Under the pieces are notes generated by a model, which saw nothing but the letters and a program-made list of their open reading frames with translations, had not been told where the DNA came from and did not search any database. The position numbers were made by a program, and so were the translations under genes. From NCBI RefSeq assembly GCF_014202755.1, contig NZ_JACHHK010000008.1:1-64000 (forward strand): a stretch of DNA of 64,000 bases, read 5' to 3'. This stretch comes from Catenisphaera adipataccumulans (GTDB lineage Bacteria; Bacillota_I; Bacilli_A; Erysipelotrichales; Erysipelotrichaceae). Below, one piece after another: positions 34,145 to 41,968 of the stretch (the stretch's first letter is position 1; the number at the start of each line of letters is the position of its first letter).

Positions 34145-34912
34145 TTATTCGATATGACTCAAAAATTCACTGACAGAAATAAATGTCTGCTTTGCATGTG
34201 AAATGACTTCTTCCGGCGCTGTAGAAAGCACCGCACTGTTTTCGACCATATCCAGCATCGGAATATCATTGTACGAATCACCCATCGCATACATGTCTTC
34301 ATCATCAACATCTGTATACAGCTGCAAAAACTGCAGACTGGTCGCCTTTGATACATAAGACGGAACCACATCGACGAATACTTCGTTCGGATATGCGTTG
34401 ACCAGACCGGCAAAATGGTGATTCATTTCTTTCGCAAAACGCAGCGCGGCATCTTCGCTTTCCAGCGTAATGCTGATCTGCGTATATTCGCCCAGATCCA
34501 TCACTTCTTCTTCCGTCATATCCGGTGCCAGATGCATATTGTCATAATCATAAATTTCCGGATTCACGACCACTTTATGGCGGTGAATTCCGTCATCGGC
34601 CACAAAGGCAGCGATGCCGTCGGTGACTTTGGCAATATACATGATGTCCAGACTGGTCACATAATCCAGGTAGTTGGACTGCAGGATATGTCCGGTCTCA
34701 TCAAAGATCATACCGCCGTTATTGGTGATCAAATAATCAACAGGGATATTAAATTTTTCTATTTCTTTATCGATGGAATCTTTGGACCGTCCCGTATCGA
34801 TCACATAAAGATTGCCTTCGCTTCGCCATTTTTCAATAGCTTTTAAATCTTCTTCCATGACGTTGCCTCCGTATTGCAGGATTCCGTCATAGCCGGTAAC
34901 TAATAATTTCAT
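34145..34912 (-). CDS. HAD-superfamily (Cof-like) protein with missing nucleophile
   Basis: The 255-residue protein has the Cof-type HAD layout. Motif II (VIDTGRS, Thr40), the motif III lysine (SKATSLQF) and motif IV (AMGDSYNDIPML) are intact. Motif I reads VTGYDGIL instead of the usual DxDGT, so residue 7, the phosphate-accepting Asp, is Gly (codon GGC; GAC would restore it). It may be inactive as a phosphatase or act as a sensor. AGGAG precedes the start, and a good promoter lies upstream. It heads a same-strand run with cdaA, cdaR, glmM and a two-component system, without visible internal terminators. Confidence 0.88.
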   Translation of the reverse strand: MKLLVTGYDGILQYGGNVMEEDLKAIEKWRSEGNLYVIDTGRSKDSIDKEIEKFNIPVDYLITNNGGMIFDETGHILQSNYLDYVTSLDIMYIAKVTDGIAAFVADDGIHRHKVVVNPEIYDYDNMHLAPDMTEEEVMDLGEYTQISITLESEDAALRFAKEMNHHFAGLVNAYPNEVFVDVVPSYVSKATSLQFLQLYTDVDDEDMYAMGDSYNDIPMLDMVENSAVLSTAPEEVISHAKQTFISVSEFLSHIE

Positions 34913-34934
34913 ATGGTGTCTCCTATTCTATTTT

Positions 34935-34963
34935 ATTTTAGCACATCATCTAAGTGATTCCAA
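34935..34963 (-). promoter_or_regulatory. Promoter of the HAD-cdaA-cdaR-glmM run
   Basis: TTGGAA, 17 bases, then TAAAAT preceded by TGC (extended -10), about 22 bases before the HAD start. The terminator of the next unit upstream lies directly behind it. Confidence 0.65.
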
Positions 34964-34981
34964 TAAGACCGGTCTATATGA

Positions 34982-35004
34982 AAAGCGGGCATTCCGCCCG
35001 CTTT
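34982..35004 (-). terminator. Terminator of the cryptic unit upstream
   Basis: An AAAGCGGGC/GCCCGCTTT hairpin followed by TTTTCATAT on the minus strand. No recognisable gene ends here, so it marks the end of the unexplained transcript from 35457. Confidence 0.8.
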
Positions 35005-35224
35005 CCCTAAAATATTCAATTGTAAGAATAACTTTTCCACCTTATTCTCTTTCCAAAACATCTTTATTGATTCCTATGAGCTGTAGCTTTCCGATTGCTT
35101 CACTTCATTATATCCGACGGAGCGTCACTTATAGGATAGATGGTCCTTGATATTCTGCCCGGATGATTTAATCGTGAAATCCATCACCTGTCCTGTCACA
35201 GAACATCTTCTCATCCTTCGAACA

Positions 35225-35452
35225 TCAAGTCTCAAGGAATGTTTCTTCCGGATCAATCAGAACGAAATGGTTCTTTTTTGTTCCAGCCTCACATTTGGAG
35301 CCTTCTCTCCATAGCTTCAGAATCACCGGAGTCCCCGGCATTATGATATTGTCATGCTCCCACCGCTTTCTTACGTATAGAACGTATGATTTCTTTGAAA
35401 AGGAATGACCTTCTTTTTCGCCTTCTTTATGAAGCCTCATCCTTTTCTTCAT
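35225..35452 (-). CDS. Possible small protein at the start of the cryptic unit
   Basis: A 75-codon frame starts at an ATG four bases after the -10 box and ends ETFLET. The product is basic at its start (MKKRMRLHKEGEKEG), and I do not recognise it. No ribosome binding site precedes the ATG, and a second in-frame ATG at 35440 is equally weak. It could be a real leaderless small protein, a peptide linked to the neighbouring LytTR regulator, or the remains of a longer gene. Confidence 0.3.
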   Translation of the reverse strand: MKKRMRLHKEGEKEGHSFSKKSYVLYVRKRWEHDNIIMPGTPVILKLWREGSKCEAGTKKNHFVLIDPEETFLET

Positions 35453-35456
35453 CTTC

Positions 35457-35484
35457 ATTATAACGGATATACAGAACATTTCAA
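35457..35484 (-). promoter_or_regulatory. Promoter of the cryptic unit
   Basis: TTGAAA, 16 bases, TATAAT on the minus strand, 35-60 bases downstream of the LytTR gene stop. Confidence 0.6.
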
Positions 35485-35518
35485 TGAAGCTGGAAAAAAC
35501 TGTTTGGATTTCGGCATC

Positions 35519-36196
35519 TTACGCTTCCCGACGCATCCTTGCCGCTAATTTTCGCTTCTGCGCCCGCGACATGGGGATCCTCTCCCCGGTATCCAGCTCG
35601 ACTTCATCTTTAAACCAGGCGGTGACATGCTTCTCGTTGACCAGATAAGAGACATGCACGCGCAGAAAACCGTAATCCGCCATTTCTTTTTCCGTCTCGC
35701 TCATATTCATGCGTTTGTGAAAAACTCCTTTTTTTGTATGGAAATAAACCATCTTTTCCATCTTCTCAACATAAAAAATTTCTTCATACGGCAAGTTCAC
35801 ATGCACACCGTCATAAATCAGTGTGTATACATCCGTCTGTGCGCATTGTTCGGCGATAATATCCTTCAGGTCACGGATATCCTCGACCAGACGGTCTTTG
35901 GCCACATAACGCACCCGGCCGCGCTGGTCATCCCCTTTGACCGCTGCCGGGTCCTGGCAGACATAGATAAAAATCGCATTTGGATTATCATGCACAAAGG
36001 CGCTTTCCAGACGCGGGGTCTTAAACATTTCATCAAAGACAAACAATTGATAATTTTCTTCCTTCATTGAACGGGCCAGTTCGCTCGCTTTATAAAAATG
36101 GCGGAACGTCCAGTCGGTGTTCCGGAAGATCTTAGCCAGTTCAAAAACGACGTCTTTGGTTTCTTTTTCATATTCTAAAAAAGCAACTCGTATCAT
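35519..36196 (-). CDS. LytTR-domain response regulator, leaderless mRNA
   Basis: The 225-residue protein has a receiver-like N-terminal half with a possible phosphoacceptor in LFVFDEMFKTP near 54. The usual acidic pair after strand 1 is weak (FLEYEKE) and the Thr/Lys positions are not clear, so it is degenerate. Residues from about 120 form a LytTR DNA-binding domain (EEIFYVEKMEKMVYFHT, then FLRVHVSYLVNEKHV). The tail is basic. The ATG comes eight bases after a TATAAT with a good -35, and no ribosome binding site is present. No kinase lies beside it. Targets unknown; the cryptic unit next to it is one candidate. Confidence 0.85.
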   Translation of the reverse strand: MIRVAFLEYEKETKDVVFELAKIFRNTDWTFRHFYKASELARSMKEENYQLFVFDEMFKTPRLESAFVHDNPNAIFIYVCQDPAAVKGDDQRGRVRYVAKDRLVEDIRDLKDIIAEQCAQTDVYTLIYDGVHVNLPYEEIFYVEKMEKMVYFHTKKGVFHKRMNMSETEKEMADYGFLRVHVSYLVNEKHVTAWFKDEVELDTGERIPMSRAQKRKLAARMRREA

Positions 36197-36204
36197 ATAT
36201 GTCC

Positions 36205-36233
36205 ATTATAAAAGTTTCTGAATTTTCCGTCAA
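36205..36233 (-). promoter_or_regulatory. Promoter of the LytTR regulator
   Basis: TTGACG, 17 bases, TATAAT on the minus strand, with the start codon eight bases downstream, leaving a leader of about two bases. Confidence 0.75.
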
Positions 36234-36240
36234 AAAATAA

Positions 36241-36258
36241 AGACCGGAAATCCGGTCT
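36241..36258 (-). terminator. murA terminator
   Basis: An AGACCGG/CCGGTCT hairpin followed by TTATTTTTTG on the minus strand. It begins in the murA stop codon, and its T run leads into the -35 box of the LytTR gene. Confidence 0.85.
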
Positions 36259-37519
36259 ATACTTCTTCCCGCCATAACTTGGCCCCCAAACGGTTCAGTT
36301 TGCGGTCCAAATGGTCATAGCCGCGGTCAATATGATAAATATCGTGGATCTCGGTCACACCATCTGCCATCAAGCCGGCGACAACTAATGCAGCCCCGCA
36401 GCGCAGGTCTGTTGCCTTGACACGGGCACCGTATAATTTTGTTTTGCCGTGAATGAATGCGCTCGGGATACGGACATCGATATCGGCCCCCATCCGTTTC
36501 AGTTCATCACAATGCTTGAAACGCTCGGCATAAATCGTTTCCGTCACCGTCGACTGACCGACTGCCTGCGTCAGCAGCACCGAGAATGGCTGCTGAACAT
36601 CGGTCGCAAAGCCGGGATACGGCTTGGTCAGGATCTCGGTCGGTTTCAGATCATTTTCTGTTCGGAATACATGGACAGAATCTGTACCAATTTGTAAATT
36701 GATGCCGATTTCTTTTAATTTCATCAAAATGGCATCCAGGTGCTGCGGGATGACATTTTCAATCAGCATATCATCCGCCATGGCTGCGGCCATGATGATA
36801 TAGGTAGCTGCTTCGATCCGGTCCGGGATAATTTCATGGGAGCATCCGCCTAAATGCTCGACACCATCGATGACCAGCGAACTGGTTCCCATGCCATGAA
36901 TGCGGGCGCCCATTTTATTTAATAAAGTCGCAATATCGATAATTTCCGGTTCCCGTGCCGCATTTTCGATCACCGTGCGGCCTTTGGCAAAGACAGCTGC
37001 CATCATGATATTGATGGTCGCACCGACACTGGAAATATCCAGGAAAATATTGGTGCCTGTCAGCTGGTCAGCATCCAGAATATAACAGCCATTATCATAC
37101 TGCACATCGGCACCGAGTGCTTCGAAGCCTTTGATATGCAGATCGATCGGCCGCGGGCCTAAATAACAGCCGCCCGGCATACGGATCTCCGCATGACCAA
37201 ATTTGCCTAACAGCGCCCCCATAAAATAGTAACTGGCACGCAGTTTTGTGGCTGCTTCTGAAACCAGCGGCACATTTTCCATATGAGTCGGATCAATGTA
37301 TAAAGTATCTTCATCACGTTCTTCAACGTTTACCCCTAATTCGTTCAACAACGTGATCAATGAACGGACATCCGAAATATCCGGTACTCCATAAATCGTA
37401 ACTGGTTCACTTGCTAAAACACATGCAGGTATCAAAGCCACCGTTGAATTTTTCGATCCGCTGATCCGGACCGAACCGTTCAGCCGATGACCGCCTTCGA
37501 TTTTAATGACAGTTTCCAT
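36257..37519 (-). CDS. murA: UDP-N-acetylglucosamine 1-carboxyvinyltransferase MurA
   Basis: The 420-residue enzyme transfers enolpyruvate from PEP to UDP-GlcNAc, the first committed step of peptidoglycan synthesis. It shows the opening IEGGHRLNGSVRISGSKNS and the active-site loop MPGGCYLGPRPIDLH with the fosfomycin-sensitive cysteine in place. Motifs near the C-terminus (CGAALVVAGL, HIDRGYD) are intact. GGGGGGAG precedes the start. It is transcribed alone. Low-GC Gram-positives often carry a second copy (MurZ); only one is seen here. Confidence 0.96.
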   Translation of the reverse strand: METVIKIEGGHRLNGSVRISGSKNSTVALIPACVLASEPVTIYGVPDISDVRSLITLLNELGVNVEERDEDTLYIDPTHMENVPLVSEAATKLRASYYFMGALLGKFGHAEIRMPGGCYLGPRPIDLHIKGFEALGADVQYDNGCYILDADQLTGTNIFLDISSVGATINIMMAAVFAKGRTVIENAAREPEIIDIATLLNKMGARIHGMGTSSLVIDGVEHLGGCSHEIIPDRIEAATYIIMAAAMADDMLIENVIPQHLDAILMKLKEIGINLQIGTDSVHVFRTENDLKPTEILTKPYPGFATDVQQPFSVLLTQAVGQSTVTETIYAERFKHCDELKRMGADIDVRIPSAFIHGKTKLYGARVKATDLRCGAALVVAGLMADGVTEIHDIYHIDRGYDHLDRKLNRLGAKLWREEV

Positions 37520-37600
37520 TTTTCTCCCCCCAAAGCTTGCGCTATCATCTTACACTAATTTGCTGAATATTTCATTAAAAATAATCATAACATAGAAAAA

Positions 37601-37622
37601 GGAGCAAGGTACTCCTTGCTCC
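37601..37622 (-). terminator. fba terminator
   Basis: A GGAGCAAG/CTTGCTCC hairpin followed by TTTTT on the minus strand. Confidence 0.88.
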
Positions 37623-37634
37623 CGAAAATTCCAA

Positions 37635-38504
37635 TTATTCAGCTTTTCCTGCCGAACCGAAGAAGTTTTCAACCATTTCTTCAACCAGTGCCTGGATTGC
37701 ATCCGTACCTGGTTTCAGCAATTTACGCGGGTCGTAACCTTTGCCTTCCTGGTCTTTTCCAGCTTCGATATATTTACGTGTTGCGTCTGCGAATACCAAC
37801 TGGCACTCTGTGTTGACGTTGACTTTGGAAACACCTAACGTGATGGCTTTCTGAACCTGCTCACGCGGAATTCCGGATCCGCCGTGCAGTACTAACGGTT
37901 TACCGTTCGTAGCTTCCTGGATCTCTTTCAGCAGATCAAAGTTCAAACCTGCCCAGTCAGCCGGATATTTTCCGTGGATGTTACCAATACCGCAAGCTAA
38001 GAAATCTACTCCTAAGCCGGCGATCGTTGCGCATTCCTGCGGATCTGCCTGCTCACCTGCAGAAGTGACACCATCTTCGGTACCGCCGATACCGCCGACT
38101 TCGCACTCAACGGACAAACCTTTTGAATGTGCCAATGCGATGATTTCCTGCGATTTTGCTTTATTTTCTTCGAAATCGTAGTGGCTTCCGTCAAACATAA
38201 CGGATGTAAATCCGGCAGCGATCGCTGCTTTTGCACCTTCGTAAGAACCATGATCCAAGTGGATAGCTACTGGAACGGTGATTCCTAAATTATCGTGAAT
38301 GTGCTTTACCATTCCGACTACGTTGTCAAAGCCGCACATGTATTTGCCGGCACCTTCGCTGACACCTAACATGACCGGAGACTTCTTTGCTTCACATCCC
38401 AGCAGGATGGCTTTGATCCATTCCATGTTGTTGATGTTGAAAGCACCGATCGCATAATGTCCGTCATGGGCTTTGTTGATCATTTCTGTAGCAGATACTA
38501 ACAT
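37635..38504 (-). CDS. fba: Class II fructose-bisphosphate aldolase
   Basis: The 289-residue zinc enzyme splits fructose-1,6-bisphosphate into dihydroxyacetone phosphate and glyceraldehyde-3-phosphate. Zinc-binding histidines lie in AIHLDHGSYEG and LVLHGGSGIP, and the SVMFDGSHYDFEEN block is typical. It opens LVSATEMINKAHDGHYAIGAFN, close to the Bacillus FbaA type. AGGAGG lies upstream, and it is transcribed alone. High expression is expected of this glycolytic gene. Confidence 0.97.
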   Translation of the reverse strand: MLVSATEMINKAHDGHYAIGAFNINNMEWIKAILLGCEAKKSPVMLGVSEGAGKYMCGFDNVVGMVKHIHDNLGITVPVAIHLDHGSYEGAKAAIAAGFTSVMFDGSHYDFEENKAKSQEIIALAHSKGLSVECEVGGIGGTEDGVTSAGEQADPQECATIAGLGVDFLACGIGNIHGKYPADWAGLNFDLLKEIQEATNGKPLVLHGGSGIPREQVQKAITLGVSKVNVNTECQLVFADATRKYIEAGKDQEGKGYDPRKLLKPGTDAIQALVEEMVENFFGSAGKAE

Positions 38505-38573
38505 AACATTATTCCTCCTATTTTTGTTAACCTACGATCATATTTTACAACGTTTCTATCATTTTGGAAAGAA

Positions 38574-39479
38574 CTATCGAAGCGACTTTCCTTTCAGCTC
38601 AGCCACATCGCATAAAGTACGGATCCTTTCCATCAGCCGGTCCGTCGCAATTTTGGGATTCTGACCGGCGCCTGCCATGTATTCATTCTGCAGGCTGTTC
38701 AGATCATAGTTGCTGGTCATGTACGTTTTCCGGCGGTTGTTCATCCGTTCTTCCAAAAGCGGAAACAGCACTTCATCACGTGTCCAGGAGGTAATGTGTT
38801 CCCCGCCGATGTCATCCAGAAAAAGGATATCGGCCCGGTTCATCTGCCGGATGGTTTCATGGATCCGTCCAAATTCATAGGCCCGGCTGGCCGGGATCAG
38901 TTTTGGCAAGTTGACGAATGCCACTGTCTTTCCGCTTTTGGTATAGTAATTGGCCGCGCCTTTCATCAAATAACTTTTACCGACACCCGGCTGACCATAA
39001 AGGTAGATCCCTTTCGGGTCTTCAAAAGAATCAATGATCCGGGAATATGCCCGGACATAGGCTTCATTACGGCCGACAAAATTAAAATCAATCTTCTGCA
39101 GATCAATCGCGTAATCTTCCTCAGAAAAATCCGCATAAAGGAACTGACGGCGCGGTTTCATCAGACGGTCATGTTCTGTCTGGTAGCGGCATGGTTCATA
39201 CTGCTCATCCAAAAAGCCATCCGCATCCACACGGATATTCAAGATACGGCCTTTAAACGGCTGCGTACAGAAGTCCAGCCCGGCACAGCGGTCACAGTTA
39301 AACAGTTGTGTGAGCCATTTATGCAGATCGGCATAATTTCTGCGGACAAATTGTTCATCCAGATGGTTCTTGGCAAGAAAGCGCTGCACGCGTGCATCTT
39401 CGCAAAGAAGTCTGACATTTCGTTCAGCCGTTAAATGGTCTTCTGTCGTTTTTGATACTTTAATCTTCATTCGTTCCAT
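38574..39479 (-). CDS. dnaI: Helicase loader DnaI (DnaC-like AAA+ ATPase)
   Basis: The 301-residue AAA+ protein loads the replicative helicase at origins and stalled forks. An N-terminal helicase-interaction domain holds zinc ligands (CDRCAGLDFC near 62-71). The ATPase follows with Walker A GQPGVGKS at about 162-169, Walker B ILFLDDIGGEH and an R-finger region. GGAGAC precedes the ATG, and it overlaps dnaB by 20 bases at the end of the polA-mutM-coaE-dnaB-dnaI operon. Confidence 0.95.
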   Translation of the reverse strand: MERMKIKVSKTTEDHLTAERNVRLLCEDARVQRFLAKNHLDEQFVRRNYADLHKWLTQLFNCDRCAGLDFCTQPFKGRILNIRVDADGFLDEQYEPCRYQTEHDRLMKPRRQFLYADFSEEDYAIDLQKIDFNFVGRNEAYVRAYSRIIDSFEDPKGIYLYGQPGVGKSYLMKGAANYYTKSGKTVAFVNLPKLIPASRAYEFGRIHETIRQMNRADILFLDDIGGEHITSWTRDEVLFPLLEERMNNRRKTYMTSNYDLNSLQNEYMAGAGQNPKIATDRLMERIRTLCDVAELKGKSLR

Positions 39480-40590
39480 TGCCGTCTCCTTTCAGTTTCT
39501 GCTGCTGGCGGCGGACTTTCGCCATCAAGTCCTCTCCGGCTTGTTCCGTTTCAACATCATTGTACCAATCCGGGACCGAGGCTGTATTCTGCTTCTGCGG
39601 CCGCGGATCGCTGCGCACCGCAGCCAGCGCATCCTCCCGGTTCTGCACATGCAGTCGTTTCCATGTGCCGGCCACTTTCTCGACATATGCGGTCGGAAAC
39701 TTCTGATTGGTCATTTTCAGCACATATTCGATCAGCGTGTTGATCACATCATTACCGAAACCATATTCATCAGCAAGACGCTGGATCAGTAATTTGTCCG
39801 CATAAGAGACCGGTGCATCTCCTTGCTTTTCCTGCAGGAAAGCAACCGGTGCCATCGCATAGCGATCTGTTACAGGCTGAACCTTCGGCCGGCTGGCATA
39901 AATTTGATGTTTCAGTTTTTCCGCATCAAATGTCTGCTTGTTAGGGTTGATGGCGCGATTGACAAATTTGCGCATGTCGGTTTCAGAAATGCCGTTCAGC
40001 GATGCGAGTTCTGCGATCAACGTCAGATTCTCCGGGGTCCGCAGTTTCTGCGGAAAGATGCCGTCCATATTTTGAAAGAACACATCAAACCGGAACGATT
40101 CGATCCGCTGCCGGCGGGCCGGTCGCATGGTTTCATAGGCATCTTCTTTTTTCTGATTCCAACGATTGAGCATCGTCGTATCAATGTGTTCGCTGATTTC
40201 CTTCATTCCTTTAGCTGGATCAGGCTGCTGCAGGCGGGCTTTCATGGTTTCGAATCGTTTGGATCCGACTGCTTCCATATACATGCGTCCGAACGTATCG
40301 TGACGCAGAAAATCTGCCGGGGACAACGGTGCCTGGATCATCAGAACCATATCATCCTGCTTGACAAAGGTCCGCAGCAGGCGGTATTGTTCCAATTTTT
40401 TGCGTGCCTGTACAAAACGGGAACCTCGTAAATCGCAAAGTGTTTCCAGATCAGATGAACGGATTTCTTCCGGGCAGCACTGCAGGATCTCATATAAAAT
40501 ACACGCATCTTTGCCGATGAGCGGATAATAATATAGATACAGAGATTCCCGCTGAATCGCTGCCTGCGCCCGTACGATGCGGCACTTCAT
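39460..40590 (-). CDS. dnaB: Replication initiation protein DnaB (DnaD-like helicase loading)
   Basis: The 376-residue protein corresponds to Bacillus DnaB, the membrane-associated partner of DnaD and DnaI, not the helicase. It has a winged-helix-like N-terminal half (IGKDACILYEILQC) and a DnaD-like C-terminal domain near 275-325 (DEYGFGNDVINTLIEYVLKM, then YVEKVAGTWKR). It overlaps coaE by four bases and dnaI by 20. The usual nrdR between coaE and dnaB is absent here. Confidence 0.9.
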   Translation of the reverse strand: MKCRIVRAQAAIQRESLYLYYYPLIGKDACILYEILQCCPEEIRSSDLETLCDLRGSRFVQARKKLEQYRLLRTFVKQDDMVLMIQAPLSPADFLRHDTFGRMYMEAVGSKRFETMKARLQQPDPAKGMKEISEHIDTTMLNRWNQKKEDAYETMRPARRQRIESFRFDVFFQNMDGIFPQKLRTPENLTLIAELASLNGISETDMRKFVNRAINPNKQTFDAEKLKHQIYASRPKVQPVTDRYAMAPVAFLQEKQGDAPVSYADKLLIQRLADEYGFGNDVINTLIEYVLKMTNQKFPTAYVEKVAGTWKRLHVQNREDALAAVRSDPRPQKQNTASVPDWYNDVETEQAGEDLMAKVRRQQQKLKGDGNGTNED

Positions 40591-41177
40591 GCCTGCTCCT
40601 TTCGCAGTGCTTCTTCCACTGCTTTGCGCAGTTCCGCCTTGGTCCCGTTGTTCCAGAGGATCACATCGCTCTGCCGGCGTTTGCTTGCGGGATCGCTCTG
40701 CGTCCGGATCCGTGCTCTGGCATCCTCTTCGGATATATGCCGGTACGTTTTCAGACGGTACAGAGCCAAATCATCATCCACACAAACACACCAGATTTCA
40801 TCAAAAAGATCCTGGGAGCCGGTTTCAAATAAAAGCGGCATTTCGATGAAGACCAAGCGGCCGTTCTGCTGATCGATCCATGCCAGGATCCGTTGTCGGA
40901 TCAGCGGGTGAAGGATCGCTTCGATTTCCGCTTTGCACTGCGGATCATTAAACATGGCAGCAGCCATTCTGCGCTTATCTATGCGGCCGTCGGCACCTGT
41001 AAAACCATATGGTGCCAGCGCTTTGTATCCTGCTTCGCCCGGTTCCAACAGGCGGGCATTGACCCGGTCGCAGTCCAGCACTGGATAGTGTTCCCGTACG
41101 ATGCGGGCTGCCTCGCTTTTCCCGGCGCCCATGGTACCGGTGATCCCGATTATTTTCTTTTCTGACAATTCCGACAT
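40587..41177 (-). CDS. coaE: Dephospho-CoA kinase CoaE
   Basis: The 196-residue kinase phosphorylates dephospho-CoA in the last step of coenzyme A synthesis. Its Walker A is GITGTMGAGKSEA near residue 10, followed by the DCDRVNARLLEPG block and the lid RIRTQSDPASKRRQSD. I chose the ATG at 41177, which gives a normal length; a GGGGGA tract lies just upstream. It overlaps the mutM end by 28 bases and dnaB by four, so expression is coupled to the replication genes. Confidence 0.94.
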   Translation of the reverse strand: MSELSEKKIIGITGTMGAGKSEAARIVREHYPVLDCDRVNARLLEPGEAGYKALAPYGFTGADGRIDKRRMAAAMFNDPQCKAEIEAILHPLIRQRILAWIDQQNGRLVFIEMPLLFETGSQDLFDEIWCVCVDDDLALYRLKTYRHISEEDARARIRTQSDPASKRRQSDVILWNNGTKAELRKAVEEALRKEQA

Positions 41178-41968
41178 AAATAGGTCCCCCTGTTTTGAAC
41201 CATGATCTTTTCGATCGTATGTCCGCAGCGCGGGCAAGGTTTGCCGTCCTGCATATGGACTTGAAGATGCTGCTGAAAACGGCCCGTCACACCGAAACCG
41301 GATGCAAAGGAATGTACGGTCGTCCCGCCTAACGCATCTGCTTCATTCAAAATTCGGCGCGTGACATCTACGATCAAGGCACAGTCTTTTTTGGACAGCC
41401 GCGTGCAGCGGGAACGCGGATCAAGTCCGCAGGCAAAACAAATTTCATTGGCATAAATGTTGCCGATGCCGGCGATGATCCGTTGATCCAACAATGCCAT
41501 TTTCAAGCACCGCCGGCTGTGATGAATTTCTTGATACAAGTAATCACCCGTGACATGCGGGTCGGTGTAATCGTAGCCGACATTCTTTAACATCGGCAGG
41601 CTGTGCAGATCTTCGGTCTTCGGATAAACGCTCATCCGCCCGAATTTCCGGGTATCGTGATAACACAAGTAACGGCCGTCGTCCAAATGAAAGATCGCAT
41701 GGATGTGACGCCTGTCCTCCGGTGCAGAGAAAAACACGTAGAATTTTCCTTCCATCCGCATATGCGCGATCCAGTCATAATCATCCGTCTCAAAGATCAT
41801 GTACTTACCCAGACGGCTGAACTTTCGAATTCTTTGTCCGATCAGATCCGTCAGATGGCCGTCTTCTTCCAGTTTCGGATAAAAAACTTCAACATCTGTG
41901 ATCAATGCATCCTGCAGTTTTTCCTGCAGCGTGCGGATGACCACTTGTACTTCCGGTCCTTCCGGCAT
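41150..41968 (-). CDS. mutM: Formamidopyrimidine-DNA glycosylase MutM (Fpg)
   Basis: The 272-residue glycosylase/AP lyase removes 8-oxoguanine and formamidopyrimidines. The catalytic N-terminus is intact (MPEGPEV, with Pro2 and Glu3 after Met removal), as is the helix-two-turn-helix region (AGIGNIYANEI). The C-terminal zinc finger (CPRCGHTIEK, then YLCRNCQ) is present. Its ATG overlaps the polA stop as TAATG, and it pairs with polymerase I in repair. Confidence 0.96.
   Translation of the reverse strand: MPEGPEVQVVIRTLQEKLQDALITDVEVFYPKLEEDGHLTDLIGQRIRKFSRLGKYMIFETDDYDWIAHMRMEGKFYVFFSAPEDRRHIHAIFHLDDGRYLCYHDTRKFGRMSVYPKTEDLHSLPMLKNVGYDYTDPHVTGDYLYQEIHHSRRCLKMALLDQRIIAGIGNIYANEICFACGLDPRSRCTRLSKKDCALIVDVTRRILNEADALGGTTVHSFASGFGVTGRFQQHLQVHMQDGKPCPRCGHTIEKIMVQNRGTYLCRNCQKRK

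Larger units (their letters stand above)
34982..35484 (-). ncRNA. Cryptic transcription unit, RNA or decayed gene
   Basis: A promoter at 35457-35484 and a terminator at 34982-35004 delimit about 470 bases between the LytTR gene and the HAD gene. Apart from one 75-codon frame at the 5' end, all frames are interrupted. Protein-like fragments appear in different frames, such as EAIGKLQLIGINKDVLERE near 35050-35100. That favours a decayed gene, but a regulatory RNA is possible. No known RNA family was recognised. Confidence 0.35.

Noticed and set aside
34982-35484. RNase P RNA, tmRNA or SRP RNA in the cryptic unit
   Set aside because: The conserved cores of these RNAs are not visible, so no known RNA family is assigned.
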